The position numbers were made by a program, and so were the translations under genes. A stretch of DNA of 64,000 nucleotides from Alcaligenes faecalis (GTDB taxonomy: Bacteria; Pseudomonadota; Gammaproteobacteria; Burkholderiales; Burkholderiaceae_B). Numbering within the stretch: position 1 is the first letter of the stretch; each line of letters begins with the position of its first letter. The notes beneath the pieces were generated by a model. It had not been told where the DNA came from and did not search any database. It saw nothing but the letters and a program-made list of their open reading frames with translations. Positions 25,081 to 35,016 of this stretch are shown here, piece by piece. The DNA lies in assembly GCF_002443155.1 (NCBI RefSeq), contig NZ_CP023667.1, forward strand, positions 434,001-498,000, written 5' to 3'.

Positions 25081-27969
25081 ATGTCAGCAAAGCAGTGCAT
25101 ATCATCACCTCTGCCAGTTCCAGTGGATGCACAAAGACGAATCAGTTTGAGTGCTTTGCTGATTTGGGTGCTGTTGGTCTGGCTGTTGTTGATCTCGGCA
25201 ACGGTTACTGTCATTTACAAGCAAAATCAGGCGGAAACTCGTCAGCAGGTCAGTAGCGGCCTCTTGCGTCAGCTCTCTGACATCAGCTATTCCGTGGCCT
25301 TGGCCGCGCCCGCCAGCTCGACTCCCGCTCGTTTGCGCCAATTGGACCAACAGTTCCAAGGGGTGGTGCATTTGCTTCGGGAAGGGGGCATGGTTGATGG
25401 AGTCATGTTGCTGCCACTGGACAAACCCTTGCTGGGCCTGGTGTCCCAGCTGACCAATGAATGGCAACGGCGTTTGATGCGCCTGGATTTCCCGGTCAGC
25501 TCGGAGCAAGTGCTTTTGCCTGCCGCCAGTCTGAACGCGGAAGACTCCCTGTTTCGCCACAACACCCAGCAATTGCTGGATGCCTTTGACGCCTCGCGCG
25601 AAAGCATGCGTGCCCAGCATCGCTGGAACGTGTTTTTCATGCTGAGCCTGGATTTGGTTGCGCTGTGCCTGTCTTACTTCATGTTGCGAGCCTGGGCCGC
25701 TGAGCCTTTGCGACAGCTGATGGCGCAAGGGCGAGCCTTTACGACTGGCAACTACCGGGCCAAAAGTACCAGTGCCGGCACTAGTGAAACGCGTTATCTG
25801 TCACAAATACTGAATTCCTGCGGTTTGCAGATTCAGCAGCTGGATGCTCAGCTTTCTATTCAGCAACGCAATTTATCCCAGCTCAACGCCCTATGTCGCA
25901 GTTTGAGTCACAACCCTTTATTGGGAGTTTATTTATCCCGTGATGGCCGCTTTGATTTCGTCAATAAAAAGCTGGCCGAGACATTGGGATATAGCCGCGC
26001 GCAATTGCGTCAGGAGTTCACGGTTGATCAGGTTTTTCTGGCGCCGCGATTTCCTTCCTTGACTCAGGTGGTGCCCGATTCGCGATCTGGCGGCAGCAGC
26101 TTGCGCTATGAAACGCGGGCACTACGCTATGATGGCAAATCCATTGATGTAGAAATTTGCGCTATTCCCATTCAGCTGGACGGCCGTATGGGAATGGTAG
26201 CGGTGGTGCAGGACATCACCACGCGGGTACGCAACGAAGTGACAGGCCGTCTGGCCGCTGTGGTATACGAGAACACTTGCGAAGCAATCGTGGTGACGGA
26301 CCGTTTTGGTCACGTGGTGGATGCCAATCCGGCTTTTAGCCGTATTACGGGTTATGAGCTGGACGAAGTGCGCGGCCGCACCCTGTCTATCTTGAACTCC
26401 GGCCGTCAGGACAACGAGTTCTACCGCAAGATGTGGCGCGAGATTTCAGAAACGGGACGCTGGCAGGGCGATATCTGGAATCGTCGCAAGAATGGCGAAG
26501 ATTTTGCCGAACGCTTGACGATCAGCACGGCCTGGAATCCGGATGGCACGGTGTATCGCCATATTGGCTTGTTTACCGACATTACCAGTCATAAAAAGCG
26601 TGAAGCGCAGATGTGGAAGCAGGCACATTACGACCATTTGACTGGCTTGCCCAATCGTCAGATGTTCCAGGATCGCTTGCAGCAAGCTCGCGAACAATCC
26701 CGCCGTACCGGTTTGCCGTTTGCGCTGATTTTCATGGATCTGGATTTTTTCAAGGATGTGAACGACTCCCTGGGGCATGAGAAGGGTGATGTGCTGTTGC
26801 AGGAAGTGGCCCAGCGTTTGCAGCGCTGCGTACGGGTAACGGATACCGTGGCCAGGATAGGCGGGGATGAATTTACCGTCATTATTTCGGATATCAGTGA
26901 TACCTCCATTGTGGAGCGCACCTGTCGCTGCCTGTTGGACACCATTGAAGAACCCTTCCAGTTGGGCAAGAACTCGGTATCAGTCTCTGCCAGCCTGGGC
27001 ATTACCCTGTTCCCCGAAGACGGTGATGATGCCGGTCAGCTGTTGAAAAATGCGGATATGGCCATGTATGCCGCCAAGGCTTGTGGCCGCAATCAATATT
27101 GTCGTTTCTTGCCTGCCATGAGCGAAGCCGTGGAAGCACGTTTGCGTTTCTCCCAGGACTTGCAGAAAGCCTTGAGCGAGCAGCAGTTTCAGCTTTATTA
27201 CCAGCCTATCGTGGATCTGCGTACGGGGCGTGTCACGCGTGCCGAGGCCCTGATTCGCTGGGAGCACCCGCAGCTGGGCTTGGTGCCGCCATCAGAGTTC
27301 ATTCCTTTTTCCGAAGATTCCGGGCTGATTGTCCTGATTGGTGAATGGGTTTTCGAGACAGCTGCCCAGGCTGCTGTCGTGCTACGGCAGGAGCTGGACC
27401 CGGCTTTCAGGGTCAGCTTGAACGTGTCGCCTGCGCAGTTCAAGTTGAATGGCTCTTGCGCGCGCGGTTGGGTGGAGTATTTGCAGAATCAGGGCATCCC
27501 GGGGGATGCGCTGGTCGTGGAAATTACCGAACGCTTGTTGCTGGACGACCAAGGGCAAGCCTTGCAGCAGTTGCGCTCCTTGCGTGAGTACGGCATGAGC
27601 GTGGCGCTGGATGATTTCGGCACGGGGTATTCGTCCCTGTCGCACCTGAAACGTTTTTCCATCAATGTGCTCAAGATCGACCAGTGTTATATCCGTAATC
27701 TGGCCTTGAGCAGTGAAGATCTGGTGCTGACCCAAGCCATGATCGTCATGGCTCAAAAGCTGGGTTTACGCGTCGTGGCCGAAGGGGTAACCAGCCACGA
27801 GCAGCTGGATTTGCTCAACAACGCGGGTTGCGATTTCATGCAGGGCTATTTGTGCTCCACGCCTATCCCGGCCGATGAGTTCGTGGATTGGTGCAAGACC
27901 TGGAATCGGGAGCATGCCGGCGGCTTTGCAGGGCGGCTCAGTGCAAATGCGCCACAGACTTTACAGTAG
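25081..27969 (+). CDS. Membrane PAS-PAS-GGDEF-EAL cyclic-di-GMP protein
   Basis: Signalling protein of 962 residues. Order: N-terminal helix (about 22-45), a periplasmic region (about 46-180), second helix (about 185-205), a HAMP-like linker, two PAS domains (about 285-380 and 395-515), a GGDEF domain with intact GGDEF at 594-598, and an EAL domain with EAL at 722-724 and DDFGTGYSSL near 844. Both catalytic signatures are intact, so diguanylate cyclase and phosphodiesterase activity are both possible; which dominates is not visible. The second PAS (VYENTCEAIVVTD, GYELDEVRGR, IWNRRKNGE) resembles aerotaxis-type PAS domains. No linked effector. Confidence 0.93.
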   Translation: MSAKQCISSPLPVPVDAQRRISLSALLIWVLLVWLLLISATVTVIYKQNQAETRQQVSSGLLRQLSDISYSVALAAPASSTPARLRQLDQQFQGVVHLLREGGMVDGVMLLPLDKPLLGLVSQLTNEWQRRLMRLDFPVSSEQVLLPAASLNAEDSLFRHNTQQLLDAFDASRESMRAQHRWNVFFMLSLDLVALCLSYFMLRAWAAEPLRQLMAQGRAFTTGNYRAKSTSAGTSETRYLSQILNSCGLQIQQLDAQLSIQQRNLSQLNALCRSLSHNPLLGVYLSRDGRFDFVNKKLAETLGYSRAQLRQEFTVDQVFLAPRFPSLTQVVPDSRSGGSSLRYETRALRYDGKSIDVEICAIPIQLDGRMGMVAVVQDITTRVRNEVTGRLAAVVYENTCEAIVVTDRFGHVVDANPAFSRITGYELDEVRGRTLSILNSGRQDNEFYRKMWREISETGRWQGDIWNRRKNGEDFAERLTISTAWNPDGTVYRHIGLFTDITSHKKREAQMWKQAHYDHLTGLPNRQMFQDRLQQAREQSRRTGLPFALIFMDLDFFKDVNDSLGHEKGDVLLQEVAQRLQRCVRVTDTVARIGGDEFTVIISDISDTSIVERTCRCLLDTIEEPFQLGKNSVSVSASLGITLFPEDGDDAGQLLKNADMAMYAAKACGRNQYCRFLPAMSEAVEARLRFSQDLQKALSEQQFQLYYQPIVDLRTGRVTRAEALIRWEHPQLGLVPPSEFIPFSEDSGLIVLIGEWVFETAAQAAVVLRQELDPAFRVSLNVSPAQFKLNGSCARGWVEYLQNQGIPGDALVVEITERLLLDDQGQALQQLRSLREYGMSVALDDFGTGYSSLSHLKRFSINVLKIDQCYIRNLALSSEDLVLTQAMIVMAQKLGLRVVAEGVTSHEQLDLLNNAGCDFMQGYLCSTPIPADEFVDWCKTWNREHAGGFAGRLSANAPQTLQ

Positions 27970-28034
27970 GCAGCGGGGCCTTCGAAGCCAAGCTGTCACT
28001 GGTAAAGCCTGTGGGGGGATGAATCCTTGATCGT

Positions 28035-29711
28035 TCAAGGCTGACGGCGAGAGCGCCAGGCAAAAAGAATCAGCAACAGACCTGCCCAGATCAAGAAGGG
28101 CAGATTGCCGTACTTCACATAGGGAGTCAGGCCCGTAGTGCCCTGGACTTCCACATCCAGCACGCCCGGGGTCAGGGGCGGCAGAACCGCACGAATACGG
28201 CCATAAGGATCAATGGCTGCCGTCATGCCGGTATTGGTGGCACGTAGCATGGGGCGGCCGGTTTCCAGAGCCCGCATGCGCGAGATCTGCAAGTGCTGGC
28301 TCAAGGCCCAGGAATCGCCAAACCAGCCCAGATTGCTGATGTTCAGCAGCAAGGTAGCGCCTTCCTGGCCGGGGCTGCCTTGTACGGCCTGGATGATCTC
28401 TTCACCAAACACGTCTTCATAGCAGATGTTGGGGGCCACACGGCCTTCCGCCATCTTGAAGGGCGCTTGCGGCAAGGCGCCGCGATGGAAATCTCCTAGC
28501 GGAATGTTCATCATGTCCACAAACCACTGAAAGCCGGTGGGGATGAACTCGCCGAAAGGCACCAGATGATGCTTGTCGTAATAGCTGGCCGTGCTGTTGA
28601 TGATGTCCTGGGGTTGAGTCTCCGGGCTGATCAACAAGGCGCTGTTGGTGTAGCTCAGCTTGCCGTTGACAGTGCCACGGTCCATGGGCACGCCCAGTAC
28701 CAGATTGGCCTGATGGCGCTGTGCCAGCTCTGTCCAACGCAGCCAGAAGCTGGTTTCCAGACGGTTTTGCAAAACAGGGATAACCGTTTCAGGCAGCACA
28801 ATCAGTCGTGGAGCGTCTTCAGGAGACTTGGCCGGTAAATTGGCCAGCTCGTAGTAACGCTCTATGCCTTCACTCATATTGGGACCGAACTTGGCGCTTT
28901 GGTCGATATTGCCTTGCACCAGACGGGCAATAAAGGGCGCGCCATGGGGCTGAACCCAGGCAATATGCGGCAGGCTGATACCGATCAGGCCAAAAATCAT
29001 GGCAATACCAATGCCGATCGCGCTGGAAGGGCTTTGGTTCTTGTCTTTGGAAGCGGCAAACTGTGCAATCACGGCGGCGCTGAAGGCCGATAGCCAGGCC
29101 AGACCATAGACGCCGATAACGGGTGCCCAGCCGGTAAACATCCCTTCCGCGTGGGCGTAGCCGATATTCAGCCAAGGGAAGCCAGTCAGCAAATTGCCAC
29201 GTAGCCATTCGCTAAGTGCCCAGCAGCTTGCCCAGCCTGCTGATAACAACAATCGTGGTAGCCAGGCATCACTATCGTGATTGGGGCGCAGCTTTTGCCA
29301 AACTGCCGAAGCCAGAGCCGGGAAGACGGCCAGGGCCGCGGCCAGCAGCAAAACGCCCAGGGCGGCCATCCACGAGGGCATACCACCATACTGGTGCATG
29401 CTGATGTAAAGCCAGTAAATCCCTACGCCAAAATGACCCAGTCCGAACAAATAGCTGCGACCAAAGGCTTGACGCACGGACTTTGCAGCCATGATCTGTG
29501 AGCAGGCAATGGCCAGCAAGGTGATCTGGTAGAAGGGCAGAATCCAGGATGGCAGTGGGCCAATGGAGAAGGACAGGGCATGCAAGCCCCCCAGGACCAG
29601 CAATAAAGCGACGCCAAGCGCCTGGGGTAAAGGTTTGGAATCAGGCTTGTTCAAGATTAGGCTCGGCGGGTGTGGCTCGCTGAACGTGCAACCATAGGGC
29701 TCGCTTGGCAT
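28035..29711 (-). CDS. lnt: Apolipoprotein N-acyltransferase Lnt
   Basis: Adds the third acyl chain to lipoproteins in the inner membrane. The N-terminal half has about six membrane helices, followed by the nitrilase-type catalytic domain with the triad Glu in VLPETVIP, Lys near NGKLSYTNSA, and Cys in PNICYEDVFGE, then a last helix. About 558 residues with ATG 29711; the start is uncertain, because this overlaps corC by 71 bp and a TTG at 29654 (540 residues) would begin just inside the corC end. Neither has a clear ribosome binding site. Last gene of the miaB-phoH-ybeY-corC-lnt run. Confidence 0.92.
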   Translation of the reverse strand: MPSEPYGCTFSEPHPPSLILNKPDSKPLPQALGVALLLVLGGLHALSFSIGPLPSWILPFYQITLLAIACSQIMAAKSVRQAFGRSYLFGLGHFGVGIYWLYISMHQYGGMPSWMAALGVLLLAAALAVFPALASAVWQKLRPNHDSDAWLPRLLLSAGWASCWALSEWLRGNLLTGFPWLNIGYAHAEGMFTGWAPVIGVYGLAWLSAFSAAVIAQFAASKDKNQSPSSAIGIGIAMIFGLIGISLPHIAWVQPHGAPFIARLVQGNIDQSAKFGPNMSEGIERYYELANLPAKSPEDAPRLIVLPETVIPVLQNRLETSFWLRWTELAQRHQANLVLGVPMDRGTVNGKLSYTNSALLISPETQPQDIINSTASYYDKHHLVPFGEFIPTGFQWFVDMMNIPLGDFHRGALPQAPFKMAEGRVAPNICYEDVFGEEIIQAVQGSPGQEGATLLLNISNLGWFGDSWALSQHLQISRMRALETGRPMLRATNTGMTAAIDPYGRIRAVLPPLTPGVLDVEVQGTTGLTPYVKYGNLPFLIWAGLLLILFAWRSRRQP

Positions 29712-30522
29712 CGGCACGTACAACGGTGATGCTGATGCCATCAAGCTGGGCCACATCGCCCCGGCGAGGGATATGTCCCAATTCGGACGCTAGCCAACCA
29801 CCCACGGTGTCAAAGTCATCGTTAGGCAGGCTGGTCTGGAAAGCTTCGTTGAAATCCGGGATTTCAGTCAGGGCCATGACACGCCAGCTGTCGGGGCCGG
29901 CCTGGAAAATGGTCTGCTCGGCATCTTCATCGTATTCATCTTCGATGTCGCCCACGATTTGTTCCAGTACGTCTTCCATGGTGACCAGACCTGCTGTGCC
30001 GCCGTGCTCGTCAATAACGACGGCCAGATGATTGCGGCTGCCACGGAACTCGTGCAGTAAGACGTTAAGGCGCTTGGTCTCGGGGATAAATACGGCAGGA
30101 CGGATCAGCGGACGCAAATCCAGTGTGGGATTGGCAATCGACAGCAGCAAATCCTTGGCCAGCAGGATACCGATGATATTGTCGCGCTCCGTCTCGTAGA
30201 TCGGAAAGCGGCTGTGGCCCGTCTCAATAATGATGGGCAGCATTTCGGTCAAAGGCTTGGCGATGTCCAGCATATCGATCTTGGAGCGGGGCACCATGAT
30301 ATCGGCCACGGTCTTGTTGGCCATATCCAGCGTTCCGGCGATCATGGACAGCGATTCGTCGTCGATAACTTTGCGGGCGTGGGCCGCAACCAGGACAGAC
30401 TTAAGGTCTTCTCGGTCTTCGGGTTCGTGACGCCGATTGAAAAAAGCACTTAAGCGAGAGATGGGATTGTTTGAGCTGGCCTTGGAAGGGCGGGGCTCGG
30501 GGTCGGGAGCAGAGTCTGACAT
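29641..30522 (-). CDS. corC: CorC/HlyC-type CBS-domain protein
   Basis: Protein of 293 residues with a CBS pair (about 65-190: MVPRSKIDMLDI, HSRFPIYE, IGILLAKDLL, VVIDEHGGTAGLVTMEDVLEQIVGDI) and a C-terminal CorC_HlyC transporter-associated domain (about 205-280). The membrane DUF21 domain is absent, as in the soluble CorC/YbeX group linked to magnesium/cobalt efflux and ribosome biogenesis. It precedes lnt, the usual order in proteobacteria. Confidence 0.9.
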   Translation of the reverse strand: MSDSAPDPEPRPSKASSNNPISRLSAFFNRRHEPEDREDLKSVLVAAHARKVIDDESLSMIAGTLDMANKTVADIMVPRSKIDMLDIAKPLTEMLPIIIETGHSRFPIYETERDNIIGILLAKDLLLSIANPTLDLRPLIRPAVFIPETKRLNVLLHEFRGSRNHLAVVIDEHGGTAGLVTMEDVLEQIVGDIEDEYDEDAEQTIFQAGPDSWRVMALTEIPDFNEAFQTSLPNDDFDTVGGWLASELGHIPRRGDVAQLDGISITVVRADAKRALWLHVQRATPAEPNLEQA

Positions 30523-30669
30523 TGTCCGAAGGACGAGTTAAGGAAGAATCAAGCATAACCGAAAAATGATGACAAGGTATGTACCTGTCATCATTCGGAA
30601 TGCGCGCAGGGCGGTGAGTATCAAGGCTGTTTTATGATCGCCGGGTGCAGGCGACCGGGACGGGCGAGT

Positions 30670-31146
30670 CTAGCGTTCCTGATACGGATCGGGGATGCGA
30701 AGGCTGGCCAGCACGGCTGTTTCCAGTGCCTCCATGTCCTCGGCCTCGTCCTCTTCAATGTGGTCGTAACCCAGGGAGTGCAGACAGCCGTGCACAACCA
30801 GGTGGGCTGCGTGGTGCAGAAACGGTTTGTGCTGTTCCTGGGCTTCACGCTTCAGAACGGGCAGGCACAACACGATATCCCCGCTGACCACGCCATCTTC
30901 GTCCTGACCATATTCAAAGGTCAGTACATTGGTGGCGTAATCGCGTTCCCGGTAGCTTAGGTTCAGGCTTTGGCCTTCTTCGGCGTCCACAATGCGCAAG
31001 GTGGCGGACAGGGCGGTGAAGCGATCTTCGGGGTGGATACGTTCGACCGCCATATCAATCGTGCGCTGCATCCAGCGGCGGATACGGGAGCGGCTCAGCT
31101 CGGGACAATCAACAGCGTACTGGACGCTTAAGGACAGATCAGGCAT
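30670..31146 (-). CDS. ybeY: Endoribonuclease / rRNA maturation factor YbeY
   Basis: Zn-dependent RNase of 158 residues involved in 16S rRNA 3' processing and ribosome quality control. The signature HGCLHSLGYDH gives zinc ligands His119, His123 and His129; NVLTFEYG and SGDIVLCLPV precede it. ATG 31146 overlaps the phoH end by 8 bp; the frame extending to 31263 is inside phoH and is rejected. Confidence 0.95.
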   Translation of the reverse strand: MPDLSLSVQYAVDCPELSRSRIRRWMQRTIDMAVERIHPEDRFTALSATLRIVDAEEGQSLNLSYRERDYATNVLTFEYGQDEDGVVSGDIVLCLPVLKREAQEQHKPFLHHAAHLVVHGCLHSLGYDHIEEDEAEDMEALETAVLASLRIPDPYQER

Positions 31147-32134
31147 CACCAGCTCGTTCGTAGGCGTCCACAATTCGCGCAACCAGAGGGTGGCGCACCA
31201 CATCGCGGCTGCTGAAACGTGAGCAGGAAATACCCTGCACGTTTTCCAGTACCTTGACGGCATGATTCAAGCCACTGCGCTGACCTTTGGGCAGATCCAC
31301 CTGGGTGGGGTCGCCGGTAATCACGGCCTTGCTGCCAAAACCGATGCGGGTCAGGAACATTTTCATTTGTTCCGGCGTGGTGTTCTGGGCTTCGTCCAGA
31401 ATCACAAAAGCATGGTTCAGCGTGCGGCCACGCATATAGGCCAGCGGTGCAATTTCGATGATTTGCTTCTCGAACAGACGCTGGACTTTCTCCACGCCCA
31501 TCAAGTCATACAGAGCGTCGTACAGAGGCCGCAGATAGGGATCGACTTTTTGCGCCAGATCGCCGGGCAAAAAGCCCAGACGCTCCCCCGCTTCTACAGC
31601 GGGCCGTGTCAGCACCAGACGGTGCACGGATTCACGTTCCAGCGCATCAATGGCGCAGGCCACCGCCAACCAGGTCTTGCCGGTACCGGCCGGGCCTATG
31701 CCGAAGTTGATGTCGTTGTTCAGGATGTTGCGCAGGTATTCGCGCTGCCCGGGCGTGCGGGGACGCAGATCACGCTTGGCGGTACGCAGGGAGATTTCTT
31801 CCTGGCCAACGGGAGGCAGCTCGGGCAAGGGCTCGGGCTTTGCCTCTTTTTCGTGACTGCGGCTGGCGCCCAGTTCCACCAGACCCAGCTGAATATCGTC
31901 AATATTCAGCGCGCGGTGCACCGCGCGCGAATGGAACCAGTCAATGGCCTTGGCAGCCTCCTCCGCGCGCTCGCCTTCAATCGAAACATGGCTGCCACGC
32001 CGACGCAAGGTGACGTCGTAGGCAATGGCAATCTGCTTGATGTTCTCGTCCAGAGGGCCACACAGATTGGCCAGATGGGTATTGTCCCCGTCCAGGCGCA
32101 AGGCAGTGGGCATGCGGCGGCGTTGGCTAGTCAT
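31139..32134 (-). CDS. PhoH-family ATPase (PhoL/YbeZ)
   Basis: P-loop ATPase of 331 residues. Walker A GPAGTGKT lies at 147-154 and the Walker B-like VILDEAQNTTPEQMKMF about 95 residues later; the N-terminal ~110 residues form a KH-like region. In E. coli YbeZ works with YbeY and this adjacency (8-bp overlap) is conserved here, suggesting a shared role in rRNA maturation. Confidence 0.93.
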   Translation of the reverse strand: MTSQRRRMPTALRLDGDNTHLANLCGPLDENIKQIAIAYDVTLRRRGSHVSIEGERAEEAAKAIDWFHSRAVHRALNIDDIQLGLVELGASRSHEKEAKPEPLPELPPVGQEEISLRTAKRDLRPRTPGQREYLRNILNNDINFGIGPAGTGKTWLAVACAIDALERESVHRLVLTRPAVEAGERLGFLPGDLAQKVDPYLRPLYDALYDLMGVEKVQRLFEKQIIEIAPLAYMRGRTLNHAFVILDEAQNTTPEQMKMFLTRIGFGSKAVITGDPTQVDLPKGQRSGLNHAVKVLENVQGISCSRFSSRDVVRHPLVARIVDAYERAGDA

Positions 32135-32137
32135 AGA

Positions 32138-33538
32138 TCAGGCTCCTGCAACCCGGTCATGGGTCACGATTTCTCCGCGCAGGGTGTTGGTCAGTACTTG
32201 GGTTACGTGCACATCCACAATTTGTCCAATTAGGCGAGGATCGCCGGGGAAGTTGATGATGCGGTTGTTTTCGGTACGGCCTTTCAGTTCCGAGTCGTCT
32301 TTGCGCGAGGTGCCTTCGACCAGAATACGTTGCACGCTGCCCACCATGGCCTGACTGATAGCCTGGGCTTGTTCGTTGATTTGCGCTTGCAGCCGGTGCA
32401 GGCGGTCCAGCTTTTCTTCTTTGGTGGAGTTGTCTTCCAGGTCGGCGGCGGGCGTGCCGGGGCGACGGGAATACACAAAGGAGAAAGACTGGTCGAAATT
32501 CACATCGCGAATCAGTTTCAGTGTCTTCTGGAAATCTTCTTCCGTCTCACCGGGAAAGCCCACGATAAAGTCCGAGGACAGGACGATGTCGGGACGGGCC
32601 TCGCGCAGGCGGCGGACGATGGATTTGAACTCCAGCGAAGTGTAGCCGCGTTTCATTGCAGCCAGAATACGGTCGCTGCCGGCTTGCACAGGCAGGTGCA
32701 GGAAGGGGACCAGCTTGGGCAGATTGCCGTGGGCGGCGATCAGGCGCGAGGTCATTTCCTTGGGGTGCGAGGTGGTATAGCGAATACGCTCGATACCGGG
32801 AATCTCGTGCACGTATTCCAGCAGCATGGCGAAGTCGGCAATTTCGCCGGCAACATCGGTAGGGCCACGGTAGGCGTTCACGTTCTGGCCCAGCAGCGTC
32901 ACTTCACGCACACCCTGGTCGGCCAGGTCAGCTACTTCCATCAGCACGTCGTCAAAGGGGCGGGAGACTTCGGGGCCGCGGGTGTAGGGCACCACACAGA
33001 AGCTGCAGTACTTGCTGCAACCTTCCATGATGGACACAAAGGCCGAATAGCCTTCCACTCGTGCCGGGGGCAGGGCGTCGAATTTTTCGATTTCCGGAAA
33101 GCTGATGTCCACTTGCGAGCGGCCGCTGTTGCGGCGCTTGACGATCAGTTCGGGCAGACGGTGCAAGGTCTGTGGTCCGAACACCACGTCCACGTAGGGA
33201 GCACGACGAATAATTGTGTCACCTTCCTGACTGGCGACACAGCCACCCACGCCAATCACCAGATCGGGATTGAGCGCCTTCAAATGCTGAACCCGGCCCA
33301 GATCCGAGAACACCTTTTCTTGCGCTTTTTCGCGCACTGAACAGGTATTGAACAGGATGATGTCTGCTTCTTCGGGGTTGGTGGTCAACTCCACGGGGCG
33401 ATCCTGATTCAGGATGTCGGCCATTTTTTCGGAGTCGTACTCATTCATCTGGCAGCCAAAGGTGCGAATGAAGAGTTTGCGGGCAGGCTTGGTGGCAGCG
33501 TCCGCGCTGGCGGGGGTAGAGAGTGTGGTGTCGGTCAT
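32138..33538 (-). CDS. miaB: tRNA-2-methylthio-N6-dimethylallyladenosine synthase MiaB
   Basis: Radical SAM methylthiotransferase of 466 residues that modifies i6A37 in tRNA. The UPF0004 domain supplies auxiliary cluster ligands Cys29, Cys66 and Cys100; the radical SAM triad is Cys174, Cys178 and Cys181 (CSKYCSFC); a TRAM domain occupies the C-terminus. It ends 3 bp before phoH and leads the minus-strand operon. The upstream gap 33539-33802 contains the operator of the next, divergent unit. Confidence 0.96.
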   Translation of the reverse strand: MTDTTLSTPASADAATKPARKLFIRTFGCQMNEYDSEKMADILNQDRPVELTTNPEEADIILFNTCSVREKAQEKVFSDLGRVQHLKALNPDLVIGVGGCVASQEGDTIIRRAPYVDVVFGPQTLHRLPELIVKRRNSGRSQVDISFPEIEKFDALPPARVEGYSAFVSIMEGCSKYCSFCVVPYTRGPEVSRPFDDVLMEVADLADQGVREVTLLGQNVNAYRGPTDVAGEIADFAMLLEYVHEIPGIERIRYTTSHPKEMTSRLIAAHGNLPKLVPFLHLPVQAGSDRILAAMKRGYTSLEFKSIVRRLREARPDIVLSSDFIVGFPGETEEDFQKTLKLIRDVNFDQSFSFVYSRRPGTPAADLEDNSTKEEKLDRLHRLQAQINEQAQAISQAMVGSVQRILVEGTSRKDDSELKGRTENNRIINFPGDPRLIGQIVDVHVTQVLTNTLRGEIVTHDRVAGA

Positions 33539-33764
33539 AGAAGGAGCCGTGACGGGTGTATATCCCGCGGGCCATTGAAAATGATGAATCGGGCATTATA
33601 ACGCCCAGCCTCCCATGAGCCACAAGCAGGCGGGGACTTCGGAGGGAGGACTTGTTGCAGACATGCTGCCACTTTGAGTGGCGGCGGCCTAAAGCAGCCG
33701 TGTCAGGGCATCGAGCTGGAGCAGGGTTTTCAGCCAGGTTCTGCTTGCGTCCTGTTTTTGTGGA

Positions 33765-33792
33765 TTATATGATTCGTATATGGATCATATAA
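33765..33792. promoter_or_regulatory. Palindromic operator before the RHH-map pair
   Basis: TTATATGAT (33765-33773) and ATCATATAA (33784-33792) are perfect 9-bp inverted arms around a 10-bp centre that repeats TATATG. It ends 10 bp before the start codon of the ribbon-helix-helix gene, a typical place for autoregulation. Confidence 0.65.
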
Positions 33793-33802
33793 GGAACAAG
33801 AA

Positions 33803-34024
33803 ATGGGTATCGTGAATATTGATGACGAGTTGCACGACCAGCTGCGCAAGGCGAGTACGGTTTCATGTCGCTCCATCAATGCGCAGGCGGCTTTCTGGAT
33901 ACGTATGGGACTGCTGTGCGAACTGAATCCGACCTTGAGCTTTAACGAGATTGTTGCTCGTGAAATGAAGGCGGCGGGTCTGGGTGAGCCTGCTGTACCG
34001 CTGGACCACACGGAGCCAGCATGA
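33803..34024 (+). CDS. ParD-like ribbon-helix-helix protein
   Basis: Small protein of 73 residues. The N-terminus MGIVNIDDELHDQLRKASTV followed by SINAQAAFWIRMGLL has the strand-helix-helix pattern of Arc/ParD-type DNA-binding proteins. AAGGAAC precedes the start. Its stop overlaps the methionine aminopeptidase start as ATGA, so both are translated together. It probably represses its own operon through the palindrome at 33765-33792. It resembles an antitoxin in form but no RelE/ParE-type toxin is present. Confidence 0.72.
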   Translation: MGIVNIDDELHDQLRKASTVSCRSINAQAAFWIRMGLLCELNPTLSFNEIVAREMKAAGLGEPAVPLDHTEPA

Positions 34025-34788
34025 TCAAGACGGCGGATGAAATTGCCTTGATGGCCGAGTCGGGTCGTTTGCTGGCTCAAGTATTCACGCGCCTGGATCA
34101 GTTGGATCTGATTGGCATGAACACCATGCAGGTCAATGATCTGGTCGAGAGCTACATCGTTCAGGATCTGCAAGCTCGGCCCGCCAGCAAAGGGCAATAC
34201 GGTTATGCCTATGTTCTGAACTCATCGCCCAATCAAGTCGTGTGTCACGGTATGCCGTCCACGACGGATGTGTTGAAAGAGGGAGATATCGTGAACTTTG
34301 ATATCACCCTGGAGAAGAATGGCTTTATCGCGGATTCCAGCAAAACCTACACGGTGGGGCAGGTTACGTCTGCTGCGCAAAAACTGGTCGATGCGTGCTA
34401 TATGGCGATGTGGAAGGGTATACAAGCTGTACGTCCCGGCGCAACACTAGGGGACGTAGGATTCGCCATTTCGCAGTACGCGCGCAAGAATGGCTATTCC
34501 GTCGTGCGCGATTATTGTGGGCATGGCATTGGGCGAGAAATGCACGAGGCACCCGAGGTTCTGCATTGGGGTACGCCGCGCACAGGCTTGCGATTGAAGG
34601 AGGGCATGGTGTTCACCATTGAACCTATGCTGAATCAAGGCGGTCATGCGGTGCAAACCGGGAAAGATGGCTGGACCGTACGTACGTGCGATGGCTTGCT
34701 GTCGGCACAGTTCGAGCACACGGTGGCCGTGACAGAAAGTGGTGTGCGTGTATTGACGCTGCGGCCGGATGAAACCATCCCGCATTAA
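34021..34788 (+). CDS. map: Type I methionine aminopeptidase paired with the RHH protein
   Basis: Removes N-terminal methionine from proteins. The 255-residue protein keeps all metal ligands: Asp94 (GDIVNFDITL), Asp105 (FIADSSKTY), His168 (YCGHGIGREMHEAPEVLH), Glu201 (MVFTIEPML) and Glu232 (AQFEHTVAVT), plus His76 and His175 in the active site. It is therefore predicted to be active. It is not next to rpsB, where the housekeeping map gene is usually found, so it may be a second paralogue. Coupled to the upstream RHH gene by ATGA overlap. Confidence 0.92.
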   Translation: MIKTADEIALMAESGRLLAQVFTRLDQLDLIGMNTMQVNDLVESYIVQDLQARPASKGQYGYAYVLNSSPNQVVCHGMPSTTDVLKEGDIVNFDITLEKNGFIADSSKTYTVGQVTSAAQKLVDACYMAMWKGIQAVRPGATLGDVGFAISQYARKNGYSVVRDYCGHGIGREMHEAPEVLHWGTPRTGLRLKEGMVFTIEPMLNQGGHAVQTGKDGWTVRTCDGLLSAQFEHTVAVTESGVRVLTLRPDETIPH

Positions 34789-35016
34789 TTAAGTCGTCTG
34801 CGGCCATTTCGTTCCCCTCACGGTCGGTTTGTCATGTCTTATCCGATCTTTGCTGCTTGTGATCTGAAAATGACTGTGGCAAGTTCTATAGCTTCATGGA
34901 AATGAGACTCGCTGTAGGCATCGCTGGAGCTGCTATAGCAGTGAAGTTTTGCCATATTGCCATCGCAGTATCGCTTACTGTATAGCCGTCGTGCCGAAGT
35001 ATTCCTTCAGATAAAT

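Noticed and set aside
33803..34788. Classical toxin-antitoxin module
   Set aside because: The first gene is antitoxin-like, but the second is a complete methionine aminopeptidase, not a RelE/ParE/Fic toxin. Reported as a regulated pair instead.
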